Source: Xenophilus sp. Marseille-Q4582
Lineage (GTDB): Bacteria; Pseudomonadota; Gammaproteobacteria; Burkholderiales; Burkholderiaceae_C
Direction of reading: 5' to 3'
DNA length: 64,000 bases
Assembly (NCBI RefSeq): GCF_916700565.1
Contig: NZ_CAKAKO010000006.1
Location: forward strand, 310,001 to 374,000
Under the pieces are notes generated by a model. The model was not told the origin of the DNA. It ran no database searches and saw only the letters and a program-made list of their open reading frames with translations. Shown here piece by piece: positions 36,573 to 45,943 of this stretch. The translations under genes were made by a program, and so were the position numbers. Within the stretch, counting starts at the first letter, position 1, and each line of letters opens with the position of its first letter.

Positions 36573-37460
36573 TCAGATGGCGATGGCAGCCACGGACGCC
36601 ACAGCGCCCACTCCCGCCGCGGTGTTCGCGCCCTTTTGCGCCGATGCAGCGCCCTGCGCCGCCGAGATGTTCCCGAAGGCATTGCCCGCGGCGCCCATCC
36701 CCTGGATGGCCGTGCCGTAGGCGCCCTGCACGAGGCCGGCGCCTGATTGGCCTGCCGCCAGCGCCGCCGAGGCGTTGCCCACAGCCGAATTGCCTTGCTG
36801 CAGCGCCAGCGATGCGTTGGTGGCTTGGCTCGATGCGATGCCTCGGCCGAGGTTGGCAGCGTCGGCCATCTTGGCGGCGCCCACGGTTTCGACCTGTCGG
36901 CGGGCGGTGTTCGCAGCCGCGGTGCGCGCCAGCGCCTCCTGCGCGACCAGCGCCTGCCGGGCCCCGAGCATCTTGCCGTCACTGGGATTCACGCCCGAGC
37001 GCTGCATGTCTCGGATGGCTGCCTCGCCGGCGGCCGTGAACTGCTGCGACACGTCCGCCATGGCCCGGCCCGCCTCGGCTTCCCGGCGGTCCTCGGTGTC
37101 GTAGCTGCGCGCGTCCTGGATCAGCTGCTGTTCGAGCGGCTGGTAGTTCGTCTTGTAGTCCTGGTAGGCCTCTTCGGCCATCCGGGTCTGAGACTGCGAT
37201 TGCGCCAGTTGAGCCGCGGATACTTGGTTGGCAAGATCCGTCGCATAGTCCCGTGCCGGCGCCTCGGCGGCGTACAACTCCTTGGCCCAGGCCAACTGCT
37301 CGGCAGAAAGCTTCGCCTGGCTCATGGCGGTCATGATGGACATCTGGTCCATCGCGCTGCTGCCGCCTCCCCCGCCCTCGAGCGTCATGCCGCCTCCTGC
37401 GCGCGGCTGAAAGGCCCGCTCGGGCAGCATGTCGAACTCGGTCTTGTGCCATCGGCTCAT
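36573..37460 (-). CDS. Internal virion/ejection-type protein
   Basis: A 295-residue Ala/Gln-rich helical protein (AEQLAWAKELYAAEAPARDY, NYQPLEQQLIQDARSYDTED) with a Gly/Ala-rich C-terminus of small residues (about 215-295) that could enter membranes. This composition and the position before the transglycosylase match internal core proteins of podoviruses that form a DNA-ejection channel. ATG at 37460 overlaps the stop of the acetyltransferase-like gene (ATGA). The assignment comes from context. Confidence 0.55.
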   Translation of the reverse strand: MSRWHKTEFDMLPERAFQPRAGGGMTLEGGGGGSSAMDQMSIMTAMSQAKLSAEQLAWAKELYAAEAPARDYATDLANQVSAAQLAQSQSQTRMAEEAYQDYKTNYQPLEQQLIQDARSYDTEDRREAEAGRAMADVSQQFTAAGEAAIRDMQRSGVNPSDGKMLGARQALVAQEALARTAAANTARRQVETVGAAKMADAANLGRGIASSQATNASLALQQGNSAVGNASAALAAGQSGAGLVQGAYGTAIQGMGAAGNAFGNISAAQGAASAQKGANTAAGVGAVASVAAIAI

Positions 37461-38077
37461 GGCTTGCTCCTTTCGGGGCCGCAAGCGTCCTGCGCAGCCG
37501 TTTTCACATACTTGGTGGCCACGCGGCGGTAGCCCATGAACTCGGCCATGCGGCCCGCGCCATTCGCGTCACGAGACTCGATCCAGCCTTCGCGGATGCC
37601 CAGCGCCAGCACCACGCGTTCAACGAAACGCCACACCCTCACCGCGAGCATGCCGCCGCGGTGCTCGGGGTCGATCCAGAATCGGTCGTCCTGGGTGATG
37701 GCGGTGCGGGTGTCAATGCGCTGGCCGACGAACACCAGCAGGCTCGCCACCATGGCGCCGTCGGCTCGCGCTGTCACCAGGAATGCTCGGCCCGCACGCC
37801 AGATGTCCAGCAGCCGGGGATAGTCGTAGTCGAGAGGCGGGCCGTCGGCGTTCACCTCGGCGTGGTAGGCGGCGTGGTGGCGCGCCAGCTCGGGCAGCAC
37901 CTGGTCGATGGCCTCGCACTGCACGAGGTAGTGGCCCCACGGCTCGGCTGGGACCACCGATGGCGAGATCGAACGGTCGTCCCCGTTCAGCACCTCCCGC
38001 ATGATCTGGCGGGCGGCCTCAAGCGTGAGCACCTGCCCGACTCGTTGCGCCAGCGATGCAGCAAGGGCTCCGCGCAT
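37457..38077 (-). CDS. GNAT-like acetyltransferase-fold phage protein
   Basis: A 206-residue protein. The segment from about 115 to 190 looks like a GNAT core: VASLLVFVGQRIDTRTAITQ, FWIDPEHRGGMLAVRVWRFV as motif A and GAGRMAEFMGYRRVATKYVK as the closing strand. Acceptor unknown. If promoter element c is used, the transcript would begin at or next to this ATG (leaderless), or start instead at Met26. It heads the unit of ejection proteins that continues to the giant gene. Confidence 0.6.
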   Translation of the reverse strand: MRGALAASLAQRVGQVLTLEAARQIMREVLNGDDRSISPSVVPAEPWGHYLVQCEAIDQVLPELARHHAAYHAEVNADGPPLDYDYPRLLDIWRAGRAFLVTARADGAMVASLLVFVGQRIDTRTAITQDDRFWIDPEHRGGMLAVRVWRFVERVVLALGIREGWIESRDANGAGRMAEFMGYRRVATKYVKTAAQDACGPERSKP

Positions 38078-38083
38078 CCGGCA

Positions 38084-38121
38084 AGCCTACGGGCGCCCGA
38101 TCCCCGGTTCAAGGGGGGTCG
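38084..38121 (-). promoter_or_regulatory. Phage promoter-like element c (ejection-gene unit)
   Basis: Leftward CGACCCCCCTTGAAC then TAGGCT after 17 nt. It lies between the tail tip stop codon and the acetyltransferase-like gene. The predicted start point falls close to that gene's ATG. Confidence 0.5.
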
Positions 38122-38123
38122 GG

Positions 38124-40913
38124 TCAGCCGCAGAGGTAGATGCAGGGCACCAGCAGCACCTGATCGGGCGATGCGAAGCGCACGGCCATGCGCGCCTTGG
38201 CGACCGTGCGCGAGCGCACGATGTCGTCATCCTGGCGCATGCCGATGCCGCGCATGTCGCTGGCCACGATCAGGTCGCCGCGCTCGATGTCGCCGCCCTG
38301 CCCGCACACCAGCACCTGCCCTTCGCCCACCGCGTTCACCACAGCCGCCCGGCCATCGCAGTGCTGCCACCAGCACTCGTAGGGAAGGTCGGTCAGCCCG
38401 GCCATGTCCTCAAAGCGCGCCAGCACACCCACGGCGCCGCGCTCGTTGGCGGCGCTGCTGGGCTTGTAGGTGAAGGTGGTGTTGCTGATGTCCGTCGCGG
38501 CCACCAGTTCATCGTCCACCACGATCATGCCGACTTGCCACTCGGCGCCCGCCGGCGCAATGCCGATGTGCGACCCCGTGAAGGGCAGGTATCCGTCGGG
38601 GATGTAGGCTGCACCCTCTGTAGCGACGTTCTCCAGCGCTCGGCCATTGGTTGCAACACGCAACTGCCGCAGCGTCCCGGTTCCAAGCTGACCTGTAGAG
38701 CTTCCCTGAAACAGACCCGCCTCGCCATAGCGCCCTAGCTCTGCGCCCGTGCGAAATGCCGTGAAGGTGCTGTTGTTTGACGCAACGGCGATGAGCGCGC
38801 CAACTGGCGCTCCAGCCGACGGGAGATTGGCCGCAGCCACACCGTACCCCTGTTGCCGGTTCAGACCCATCAAGCCGATGGCAGCGCCAGAGTTTGCCCG
38901 GAAGCTGGCGCCCGCCTTGTAGCCATACAGGCCAGCACCATCGCCCAGCGTCATCTCCACACCTTCCAGAGTCCCCGTGGTGCCGGCTCGGAAGGTGTCA
39001 GCGCTCACAGTGCCCTTCACCAGCAGGTTGCCGTCGATCACCACGCCAGGATCGAGCCAAACTCCACCGCCTCCGTAGTAGCCAGTGACCGAGACGGTCC
39101 CCGCCCCGTTGGACAAGGTCACTTCATCGCCGATGCGCAGATGGTCGTTGTTCGAAGGCGTGCCGGTATTGCCCAACGCTGTCCACACCAGATTGCGAGC
39201 TGTGTTGTCGGCCGCAGTGGCGCCGCCAGAGCTCGCCGTCGTGCTAGCCCACTTCGCCAGCCCGGATGGCCGCGCCGGGTAGTTGATGAGCGTGGCCAGC
39301 ACGCCATACGTGTTCAGCGAGCCGCGCTGCCCTTCTGCCCCGGCCGCCCCAGTCAAGGCCTTTGTGAGCGTGAAAATCTTGTCGTACTGCACGCCGCCGA
39401 CAGTCGCCCGAAGCGTGATAGCGGTGGTGTTTGACGATGCTGCCCAGGTGCCCGCAGCAGTCGCAGAGTAGGCCCCGCTGCTCGCGTTGATGCTGATCGT
39501 CACACCATCAGGATTCGATGCGACAGAGTAGGCCACGCCAGTGTTGAGCAGCGTTGTCCCACGGTACACCCGCATGTTGCCGCTGGCCCCTGTGAAGCTG
39601 CTGGGCACGCCGGCAGCAGATGCTGGCACGGTGTGTGTCTCGTTCGTGAGTAGGGCGGTAATTGCGCTGACACCATCTCTCAGCCGCGGGATGGTGATTG
39701 TGTCGGTGTAGGTCACACCGCCCGACACCAGAGTGGCCGTGTAGCTCACCACGTCGGTGAGCTGAGAGGAGGCGTAGATGTCCCAGCTATTCGTCGTCCC
39801 GGCGCCCGGCACGCTGCCCGTGTAGCTGCCGCCGCTGTAGCTCCACGTCACATTCCCAGTCAGGCCCGCCGCGAGATTCGCGGTCAGCACGATGGCCGTG
39901 TTAATGTTGGCGCCGGTCTGGTCGACCCGCCACGCCTCGGCCGTGCCCGTGATGGAAATGCCAGCCTCTGCGGCGAGGTCCACCAGGCGCGGACCATTCG
40001 CATTCACGCGCAACTGGCCGTTGACGTAGACCACGCCGTTGACGGTGTCCACGCCGAAGGGGATGCGGCCGGCGCCTGGATTTTGAGGGTCGACCTGGCC
40101 GGGCCCTGTGCCGATCGTCTCGCCGGGGCCGACAAACGCGATGCTGTCGGCCGCAACGATGAATTTGCTGGTGGTGTTGCCCGCCAGGTCATCCTCGGCC
40201 GCCAGCCCGATGCCGGCCACCGCCCCACCCGCGTTGATCTTGAGCGTCCACTGCCCGAGCACGCCCGCGTTGTCGGCGTAGCCCAGCATGACCTCTTCCA
40301 GCGTCACATTCGCGCCGCCGAACTCGTCCAGCCGCACGCGGATCTGGTTCACGATCGCGGCGCTGGCCATGCCAGGGGCGGCGTAGGCGTAGATCAGCTG
40401 CTGCACGGCCGCGTTGGCGCCGTCCACGGCCGCCGTCACCTGCTCGGACAGGATGGCCAGCGACTTGCTGGCGCTCTGCTCCAGCGACTCGATGCGGCGG
40501 ATGTCTGCGCCGCGCTTCGCCGCCTCCGATGCCCAGTCGATCTTCAGGAGCTTCTGCACCTCCTCGGGCATCAGATCGAAGCGCGTGGGGTCGTCCAGCC
40601 GCTTCATCAGGTCGCGGAAGAGCCGCGAGTTCATGATGCCCTTGGCGAATTCGTCCGGGTCGGAGAGCCGGTACCGGCCGTCGGGCTGCAGTGTCAGCAC
40701 GCCCGTGGCGCCGGGAGCCAGCTTTCCGATGCGCATGAGGCCTGCGTCGGTCAGGTCGCGCACGGTCAGCACGCGCTCGTAAGGGTCGCCGCGCGCGCCC
40801 TGCCGCGCTTCGGCATGCTCGCGCAGCGCCTCGATGGCGCGCAAAGCGGACGGCAGGTCGCGCGCCGGCGGAATGCCGGGAAGGCGTGCGGGTCCGCGAG
40901 ATGGGCTCACCAT
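38124..40913 (-). CDS. Tail tip / host-specificity protein
   Basis: A 929-residue structural protein. The N-terminal third has helices and heptads (IESLEQSASKSLAILSEQV, about 125-145) followed by the DUF1983-like TTSKFIVAADSIAFVG segment seen in lambda J-type tail tip proteins. The middle is Thr/Ser/Gly/Val-rich with Ig-like beta repeats (SYSGGSYTGSVPGAGTTN, DTITIPRL). The C-terminal part (about 740-929) is beta-rich and Cys-containing (PYECWWQHCDG) and is the probable receptor-binding region. ATG 40913 lies two bases after the nozzle-like gene stop. Confidence 0.7.
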   Translation of the reverse strand: MVSPSRGPARLPGIPPARDLPSALRAIEALREHAEARQGARGDPYERVLTVRDLTDAGLMRIGKLAPGATGVLTLQPDGRYRLSDPDEFAKGIMNSRLFRDLMKRLDDPTRFDLMPEEVQKLLKIDWASEAAKRGADIRRIESLEQSASKSLAILSEQVTAAVDGANAAVQQLIYAYAAPGMASAAIVNQIRVRLDEFGGANVTLEEVMLGYADNAGVLGQWTLKINAGGAVAGIGLAAEDDLAGNTTSKFIVAADSIAFVGPGETIGTGPGQVDPQNPGAGRIPFGVDTVNGVVYVNGQLRVNANGPRLVDLAAEAGISITGTAEAWRVDQTGANINTAIVLTANLAAGLTGNVTWSYSGGSYTGSVPGAGTTNSWDIYASSQLTDVVSYTATLVSGGVTYTDTITIPRLRDGVSAITALLTNETHTVPASAAGVPSSFTGASGNMRVYRGTTLLNTGVAYSVASNPDGVTISINASSGAYSATAAGTWAASSNTTAITLRATVGGVQYDKIFTLTKALTGAAGAEGQRGSLNTYGVLATLINYPARPSGLAKWASTTASSGGATAADNTARNLVWTALGNTGTPSNNDHLRIGDEVTLSNGAGTVSVTGYYGGGGVWLDPGVVIDGNLLVKGTVSADTFRAGTTGTLEGVEMTLGDGAGLYGYKAGASFRANSGAAIGLMGLNRQQGYGVAAANLPSAGAPVGALIAVASNNSTFTAFRTGAELGRYGEAGLFQGSSTGQLGTGTLRQLRVATNGRALENVATEGAAYIPDGYLPFTGSHIGIAPAGAEWQVGMIVVDDELVAATDISNTTFTYKPSSAANERGAVGVLARFEDMAGLTDLPYECWWQHCDGRAAVVNAVGEGQVLVCGQGGDIERGDLIVASDMRGIGMRQDDDIVRSRTVAKARMAVRFASPDQVLLVPCIYLCG

Positions 40914-42203
40914 GCTCACACCGCCTGCAGTTCGCGCGTGCTGCTGGCCAGGAACACCAGCGTGACGCGGGATTGCGACTCGACCTCCACCTGGTGCTCC
41001 AGCCACCGCCCCGGCGGCAGCCGTTGCGGCTCGATGCTCGTGAAGGTCGCCGTGTACCGCAACACGCCGTCACCGAACCAGCGCACGGTGACGGGGCCAG
41101 CCTCGAAGTTGCTCGCCACGGTGATCCAGGCGAGCGGCGCCTGCGCGGGCAGCGTGGCGAGCTTGCTTCGCCATTTCCCCGTGCGCTTTCCGGCTCCGAT
41201 GAAGAGGCCGTGGATGCGGTTGCCGACCGCGGCGCACAGGGTGTCCGTCACCTTGTCCGTCCAGGCGGCCGTGGCGATCACCCCGACGTTCATGAGCTGG
41301 TTGGACGCCAGGTCGAACACCCAGCAGCCCGTGGCCGAGAAGATGAAGTAGCAGCCCTCGTGCTCCACAGCGAATGCAGCGGGGTCGGATAGGCCCAGCG
41401 CGCGCCAGTCCTCGCGCGTGATGTGCTGCTCGGTCAGCAGACGCACGCTGGTGCCCTCGCAGAAGCACAGGCCGTCAGGGGTCGCGAAGATCACGCCGGC
41501 ATCCATCGAAACGATCGTGCGCGGGTTCACGCAGGCTTGACCCGAATCGATCTCCTGAGCCGTCATCTGGGACGAGTCAGCCCCGGTCAGCAGGTACACG
41601 CCGCCGCGCGTCAGCGCCAGCACGCCCTGGCCGATCACGCCCAGGCCGACCACAGGGTATGGAAGCGTCACCTGAAACTCGATGGGCCAGGCGTAGGGGT
41701 GGTAAGGGTCGCTGAAACAGACCGTGTTCCCGACGAAGCCCGCCATGATGCCGTTCGGCACGGCTACCAGGCCCGCCAGGCCGGCCGGCGGCTCAAACCA
41801 TCCTTCCGTCTTCAGCACATCGCCCAGTTGCTCCCCCTTCTTCGAGTCGGTCACGCTCAGCGTGCCAATGTCGTACTCGGCCACGAACTGGTAGGCGGCG
41901 GACGCGGTGCCCGTGTTGCTGCGGTATAGGCGCCACTTCGTGATGTTGCGGCCCGCCGGGGGCGCTGGGATGGAGATGGTGACGGTGTCGTTCTGATCGA
42001 CGTTCACCAGCACCGACACATCGCTCGGGGCCGATTCCTCGCCCCAGTCGGTGACGTAGGTTGCCCGGTAGACGCGCGAGTCCACCAGACGGTCCACACC
42101 ATCGGGCATGCGCTTCTCGGTGCTGTTGAGCACCGCGAAGCGGCGCACCTCCTGCCCGAGGATGCGCAGCAGGCCGTCGTAGTGCGCTGTGATGCCCTCG
42201 CTA

Positions 42204-42227
42204 TTGATCCGGCCTCAATGAACTTGA
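42204..42227 (+). repeat. IS630 left terminal inverted repeat
   Basis: 24-nt end matching the right end at 18 of 24 positions, with a conserved outer 11 bp (one mismatch) and an inner ACTTGA block. Confidence 0.8.
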
Positions 42228-42228
42228 C

Positions 42229-43263
42229 TCAAGCCGCATAGCGTACCGTGGCGTGCTCGAAGTACTTGCGGATGCGCTCGGGCTGGCGTTGCACGCTGCG
42301 AAGGTGCTTGGCTGTGGCTTTGGCCAGTTGCAGCTTCGTTCGCGCCGGTGCCAGCTTCGTGACCGCCTGCTTGATATCCGCATTGGCCATCTCATCCGGG
42401 TTCAACTCCGGGCTATAGCTCGGTAGGTAGAACACCTCGATGGCATCGGCATGCTCGGCCAGCCAGGCCTTGACCGGTTTGGCATGATGCACCCGCAGGT
42501 TGTCCAGGATCAGGAACACCTTCTTGGTCTGTCCCTTGATCAGCCGGCGCAGGAAGTCGATCAGGATTGTGGTGTTGAGCGCCCCGTCAAAGATGCGCCA
42601 GCGCATCTGCCCTTTGTTGGTCACGGTGGAGATGACCGACAGGTTGTGGCGCTTGTTGTTGACCCGCACCACCGGCGTCTGGCCCTTGGGCGCAAAACCA
42701 CGGCCGCGTACATCGTCGCTGCGCAGTCCACTCTCGTCGCCCCAGTGAATTTCGGCTCCCTCGGCCTTGGCCCGCGCGGCAATGGCGGGGTAGTCCTCGT
42801 CGAGCCACTTCTTGACCGCCGCCGGTGACTGCTCGTAGGCCTTCTTCATCGGCTTTTGCGGCGTGAAGCCCCAGCGCGCCAGGTACTTGCCCATGGTGCG
42901 CACTTGCAGTCGCAGCCCAAAGCGCTGTTCGATGAGTTGGGCCACAGCGGCGCGGGTCCACAGCGCGTAGGGCATCTTGAGCTGATCGGGCGTCTTGTCG
43001 GCGATGAGCTTGCGCACCAGGGCCTCCTGGGCGGGGTCGAGCAAGCGGTTTTCGCCGAGCTTGCGCCCGCCAATGGCGTCGTGCAGCGCCTTGGCACCGA
43101 GCGCCTCATGGCGTTTGCAGATGTTGAAGACGCCTGTGCGACTCAGGCCGGTGAGCGCGGCGATCTTGTCGTAGGTGTTGCCGGCCTTGCGTAGCCGGAT
43201 GACCTGAACCCGGCGCTCATGCCGCGCTTCGTGGCTCAACGATCTCATGTCAGTTGCTTGCAT
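42229..43263 (-). CDS. IS630 family transposase
   Basis: A 344-residue DDE transposase. An N-terminal helix-turn-helix (RLRKAGNTYDKIAALTGLSR) and a winged region are followed by the catalytic acids: first Asp in IHWGDESGLR (about 174), second in FLILDNLRVHHAK (about 253), and the Glu of SYSPELNPDEM (about 288). The sequence is complete and appears active. ATG 43263 or ATG 43248 could be the start; the upstream phage gene fragment runs into the first. Confidence 0.93.
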   Translation of the reverse strand: MQATDMRSLSHEARHERRVQVIRLRKAGNTYDKIAALTGLSRTGVFNICKRHEALGAKALHDAIGGRKLGENRLLDPAQEALVRKLIADKTPDQLKMPYALWTRAAVAQLIEQRFGLRLQVRTMGKYLARWGFTPQKPMKKAYEQSPAAVKKWLDEDYPAIAARAKAEGAEIHWGDESGLRSDDVRGRGFAPKGQTPVVRVNNKRHNLSVISTVTNKGQMRWRIFDGALNTTILIDFLRRLIKGQTKKVFLILDNLRVHHAKPVKAWLAEHADAIEVFYLPSYSPELNPDEMANADIKQAVTKLAPARTKLQLAKATAKHLRSVQRQPERIRKYFEHATVRYAA

Positions 43264-43293
43264 GAATCCGAGTTGGGGGCGGTGCAGATAAAT

Positions 43294-43317
43294 TCAAGTG
43301 CACAAGGGCCGAATCAA
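43294..43317 (-). repeat. IS630 right terminal inverted repeat
   Basis: 24-nt end, complement reading TTGATTCGGCC then CTTG and TGCACTTGA; partner of 42204-42227. Confidence 0.8.
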
Positions 43318-43662
43318 TAATGCGCTGCAGCTCTGCTTGGCCGTCGCGGGTCGCTGTCAGCAGTGCGGTGCCGGTGAGGATCTCGGCCGCCTTGGGGTAG
43401 TCGGCGCGGCCCTCGAAGGCCTCCTTGCGGATCGCGTTCCACAGGTTATTGACGAGCGCCCGCGTTGGCACCCGCGTGTAGGCGTCCGGGCTGTCCGTTT
43501 CATCGTCCGGGTACATCTTGGCGAACTCGGTGTTCAGCCATGCCACCAGGCCTTCGACGTCCAGCGTCTTCGATCCATCGGCATCCGTGGTGATGCGTGC
43601 CAGCGCGGCGGCCTTGATCGCGGCCCGCGCCACCGCCTGATTCCCCCCTGCGTATACGTCGC

Positions 43663-44820
43663 TCACGGCGCCCCTCCCGGGTCATAAACCGGCGTCGGCG
43701 GGGTGCTCCACACTTGCACGGCCTGCTTGTAGACCTCGCTGGTGAAGGTATCCAGCGCACTATTGATCGCCCCCGCCACGTCGCCTTTCGCGTAGAACTC
43801 TGCCGTCGCGGCGATGAGGTTGGACCGGGCGCCGCCCGCGAGCAGGCCCAGCACCTCGTTCATCTTGTTGGTGATCGCGTCCTTGCTGGAGCGCACCGTG
43901 CCCTGGTTGTCGTCCAGCACGGACTCGATGCCGTTCACGATGGTGGCGATCTGGTCAGGCGGGAACATCGTCTCCCCGCCCGGAAGCGTGATGGTGGCCA
44001 GCGCGGCGGCGGCGGCCGGCTTGTCGATGCTGTAGGCCCGGCCGTAGGCGTACAGGCCCAGGCCGTAGTGCGGGCTCGATCCGGCCCACGCCGGCGGGCT
44101 GGTCAACACGCCCACGTTCAAGCCCTTGAGCATCGGATCCATCACCCAAGACATCACCGTGGGATCCGCGCCGGTGTACGCGTCGCTGATCTGGCCGTCG
44201 CTGCTCGCCAGCCGGTAGAGCCGGCCGACCATGAACGGAACCGCCTCCGGGAAGTGCGTCAGGCTCACGTCCACCACGCCGGGCGTGCCCACGCCGGGCC
44301 GCGGAATGCCCACCCATTTCTCAGAGAGATTGGCGCGGATTGCCTGCTCCGCCGCGGTCAGCGCCGTCTCGTACCCGCTGTTGCGCTCCTCCCAGGTGAG
44401 CTCGTCGACGACATTGACTGTGGCCGCGGGAATGCCGGCCGGCGCAGGCACCCCGACCAGCCGGAACGCGCCGGCCGCCGTGATGACGCTCGTTGGCTCG
44501 GACCCGTCCATGGCCGTCATGTACAGCCGGTCCTCGGTGTTGTCGTTGATCTGGCCCTTGGCGATGTTCATCGCCTTGCCGTTCGTGCGCCATCCGGTCG
44601 TCAGGTCCGCATGGAAGCCGCCCGACGCTGTCCGCGAGTGGCGGTAGATCGTCTTCGCTCCCAACAGGCCCGCGGCGAGATCCTGGTCAGTGCCGCGCGG
44701 CAGGAACTCGCCCACGCGCGAGCTGATGTTCTCGGCCACCATCGCCGCGTCGTCGGGCAACGCACGCGGCGACACGGAGGGGAAAATGCCCTTGAACGCG
44801 GTGATGCGCAGCACGGCCAT
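43663..44820 (-). CDS. Tail structural protein (nozzle N-terminal-like)
   Basis: A 385-residue protein. Its N-terminus (FKGIFPSVSPRALPDDAAMV then AENISSRVGEFLPR) is the pattern at the start of T7 gp12-type nozzle proteins, which otherwise continue into the YRATYVTDWGEES type sequence of the next gene. Here a stop (TGA) overlaps the next GTG start. The nozzle therefore seems to be encoded as two polypeptides, with long helical inserts. ATG 44820 overlaps the stop of the hydrolase gene. Confidence 0.65.
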   Translation of the reverse strand: MAVLRITAFKGIFPSVSPRALPDDAAMVAENISSRVGEFLPRGTDQDLAAGLLGAKTIYRHSRTASGGFHADLTTGWRTNGKAMNIAKGQINDNTEDRLYMTAMDGSEPTSVITAAGAFRLVGVPAPAGIPAATVNVVDELTWEERNSGYETALTAAEQAIRANLSEKWVGIPRPGVGTPGVVDVSLTHFPEAVPFMVGRLYRLASSDGQISDAYTGADPTVMSWVMDPMLKGLNVGVLTSPPAWAGSSPHYGLGLYAYGRAYSIDKPAAAAALATITLPGGETMFPPDQIATIVNGIESVLDDNQGTVRSSKDAITNKMNEVLGLLAGGARSNLIAATAEFYAKGDVAGAINSALDTFTSEVYKQAVQVWSTPPTPVYDPGGAP

Positions 44821-45527
44821 CAGTGGCTCCGCGGAGGAAGTAGCGAGACGAGTTGCCGCGCGATGTGCCGAGCATGCCGCTCCTGCGCCGCAGCGCCTGG
44901 ATGCACCGTGTCGTACATGTCTTCGGGCGGTACGGGGATGCTGAGCAACTCCACGAAGGTGATGGCGCGCTCGGCGGCCAGCACGCGCAGCCGCTCATCG
45001 ACCTCCATGTAGAGCGCCCGGATCTCCGGCGTGATGGCGTCGGTCAGCGGCGCGTCGAACGCGCCCACCAGCGCCACGCGCTTGCCGGCCGCCAGGGCGA
45101 TGTCCACCATGACGGACACGTCCGCGACGATGTCGACCGGCAGGCGCAACGGCCCGACCTCGCCGCCCCAGCGCATCACGATCCAGTCCGCACCATCACG
45201 CTGGATCGCCTGTGCGAACGGCTCGCGCGCCCAGGGCTCGCGCCCGTCGAGCACATAGCGGACCATCGTGCCGCCATACGAGCGATCGATGTGAAACGTG
45301 CCCGGCATGTGGGACTGAATCCGCGGCACGGTGCCGCCAGCGGTGAGGCTGTCGCCGTAATGGGCATAGACCACCTCGCGCGGCTCAGGTGCCGGCGGCA
45401 GCGCGGGCTCTGGCGTGGGAACAGGCAGCACGGGGGCCATGCCCGGCGAGCCACCGCCACCGCCACAGGCAGCAAGCGCGGCAGAGGCGAGGAGCCACAC
45501 GCGGCGGGTCAACAGGAGCGCGATCAC
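44820..45527 (-). CDS. SGNH/GDSL hydrolase lipoprotein
   Basis: A 235-residue protein starting at GTG 45527. Signal peptide LLLTRRVWLLASAALAAC has a lipobox (ALAAC) followed by a Gly run and a Pro-rich linker. The hydrolase part has block I HYGDSLTAGG and block V DTVHPGAAAQ, the Ser and Asp-x-x-His of SGNH esterases, with GGEV between. It would be an outer-membrane or periplasmic esterase or deacetylase. It is unusual to find it inside a tail operon between fibre-type and nozzle genes; removal of acetyl groups from surface glycans is a plausible but unproven role. Confidence 0.75.
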   Translation of the reverse strand: MIALLLTRRVWLLASAALAACGGGGGSPGMAPVLPVPTPEPALPPAPEPREVVYAHYGDSLTAGGTVPRIQSHMPGTFHIDRSYGGTMVRYVLDGREPWAREPFAQAIQRDGADWIVMRWGGEVGPLRLPVDIVADVSVMVDIALAAGKRVALVGAFDAPLTDAITPEIRALYMEVDERLRVLAAERAITFVELLSIPVPPEDMYDTVHPGAAAQERHARHIARQLVSLLPPRSH

Positions 45528-45943
45528 AGAACGATCTCCACAGCAGAGATGAACAGCGCGTCGAGCTGGGCCGATGTCAGGCCCAGGCCAGCAGCCGCTG
45601 CCGCGAGGAATGGCGAGTCGCGGCGCCACTCCAGCGTGTCGTGCAACGCGATCTCGGCCAGGGCCTGCTGCGTGGGGTCAGCGATGCCCGCGACGTAGGC
45701 AAGCACGCCCGCCCACAGGCCCGCCTGCACGAGCGCCGCCTTACCCTGCGCCCGGGTGACGCTCTCGGGCACCACGGGCTCAGCCTCGGGCTGAGGTGGG
45801 CGCACGAAGCCGGAGCCGTCCCAGGTGTCGCCGATGGCCCCACCCTCGCCCGGCACCGAACCCGGCACCTCTGCGGGATCGGCCACGATGATGTTGATCA
45901 CGACGCCAGCGGCGTCAAGGATTGCTGCTGTGGTCATGGTCAT
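45524..45943 (-). CDS. Tail fibre assembly-chaperone-like protein
   Basis: A 139-residue acidic protein. The N-terminal part (ILDAAGVVINIIVADPAEVP, GDTWDGSGFVRPPQPE) and C-terminal VTRAQGKAALVQAGLWAGVL resemble the small chaperone/cap proteins that follow tail fibre genes. It lies directly downstream of the Gly-rich fibre gene with overlapping start and stop codons. Met at 45937 is an alternative start. Confidence 0.6.
   Translation of the reverse strand: MTMTTAAILDAAGVVINIIVADPAEVPGSVPGEGGAIGDTWDGSGFVRPPQPEAEPVVPESVTRAQGKAALVQAGLWAGVLAYVAGIADPTQQALAEIALHDTLEWRRDSPFLAAAAAGLGLTSAQLDALFISAVEIVL

Larger units (their letters stand above)
42204..43317 (-). mobile_element. IS630-family insertion sequence (1,114 bp)
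   Basis: Ends are inverted repeats TTGATCCGGCC...TGAACTTGA and TTGATTCGGCC...TGCACTTGA, flanked on both sides by TA (42202-42203 and 43318-43319), the IS630/Tc1-type target duplication. It holds one intact transposase gene and lies in the same direction as the gene it breaks. The intact ends and gene suggest a recent insertion. Confidence 0.92.
40916..43666 (-). pseudogene. Tail nozzle-like gene interrupted by IS630
   Basis: Joining 43666-43318 to 42201-40916 (removing the IS and one TA copy) gives one in-frame gene of 545 codons including stop. It runs from GTG 43666 (MSDVYAGGNQAVARAAI) through ELQRI-SEGITAHYDGLLRI to the end at 40916. The second half has RVYRATYVTDWGEESAPSDV, CFSDPYHPYAWP and beta-blade repeats, as in podovirus nozzle/tail tubular B proteins. 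At present a 138-residue product ends inside the IS, and a fragment could start at GTG 42148. The tail is probably non-functional. Confidence 0.85.

Noticed and set aside
37457-38077. Interpretation of the acetyltransferase-like gene as an Acr or toxin.
   Set aside because: Only a GNAT-like core can be seen; nothing indicates an antidefence or toxin partner.
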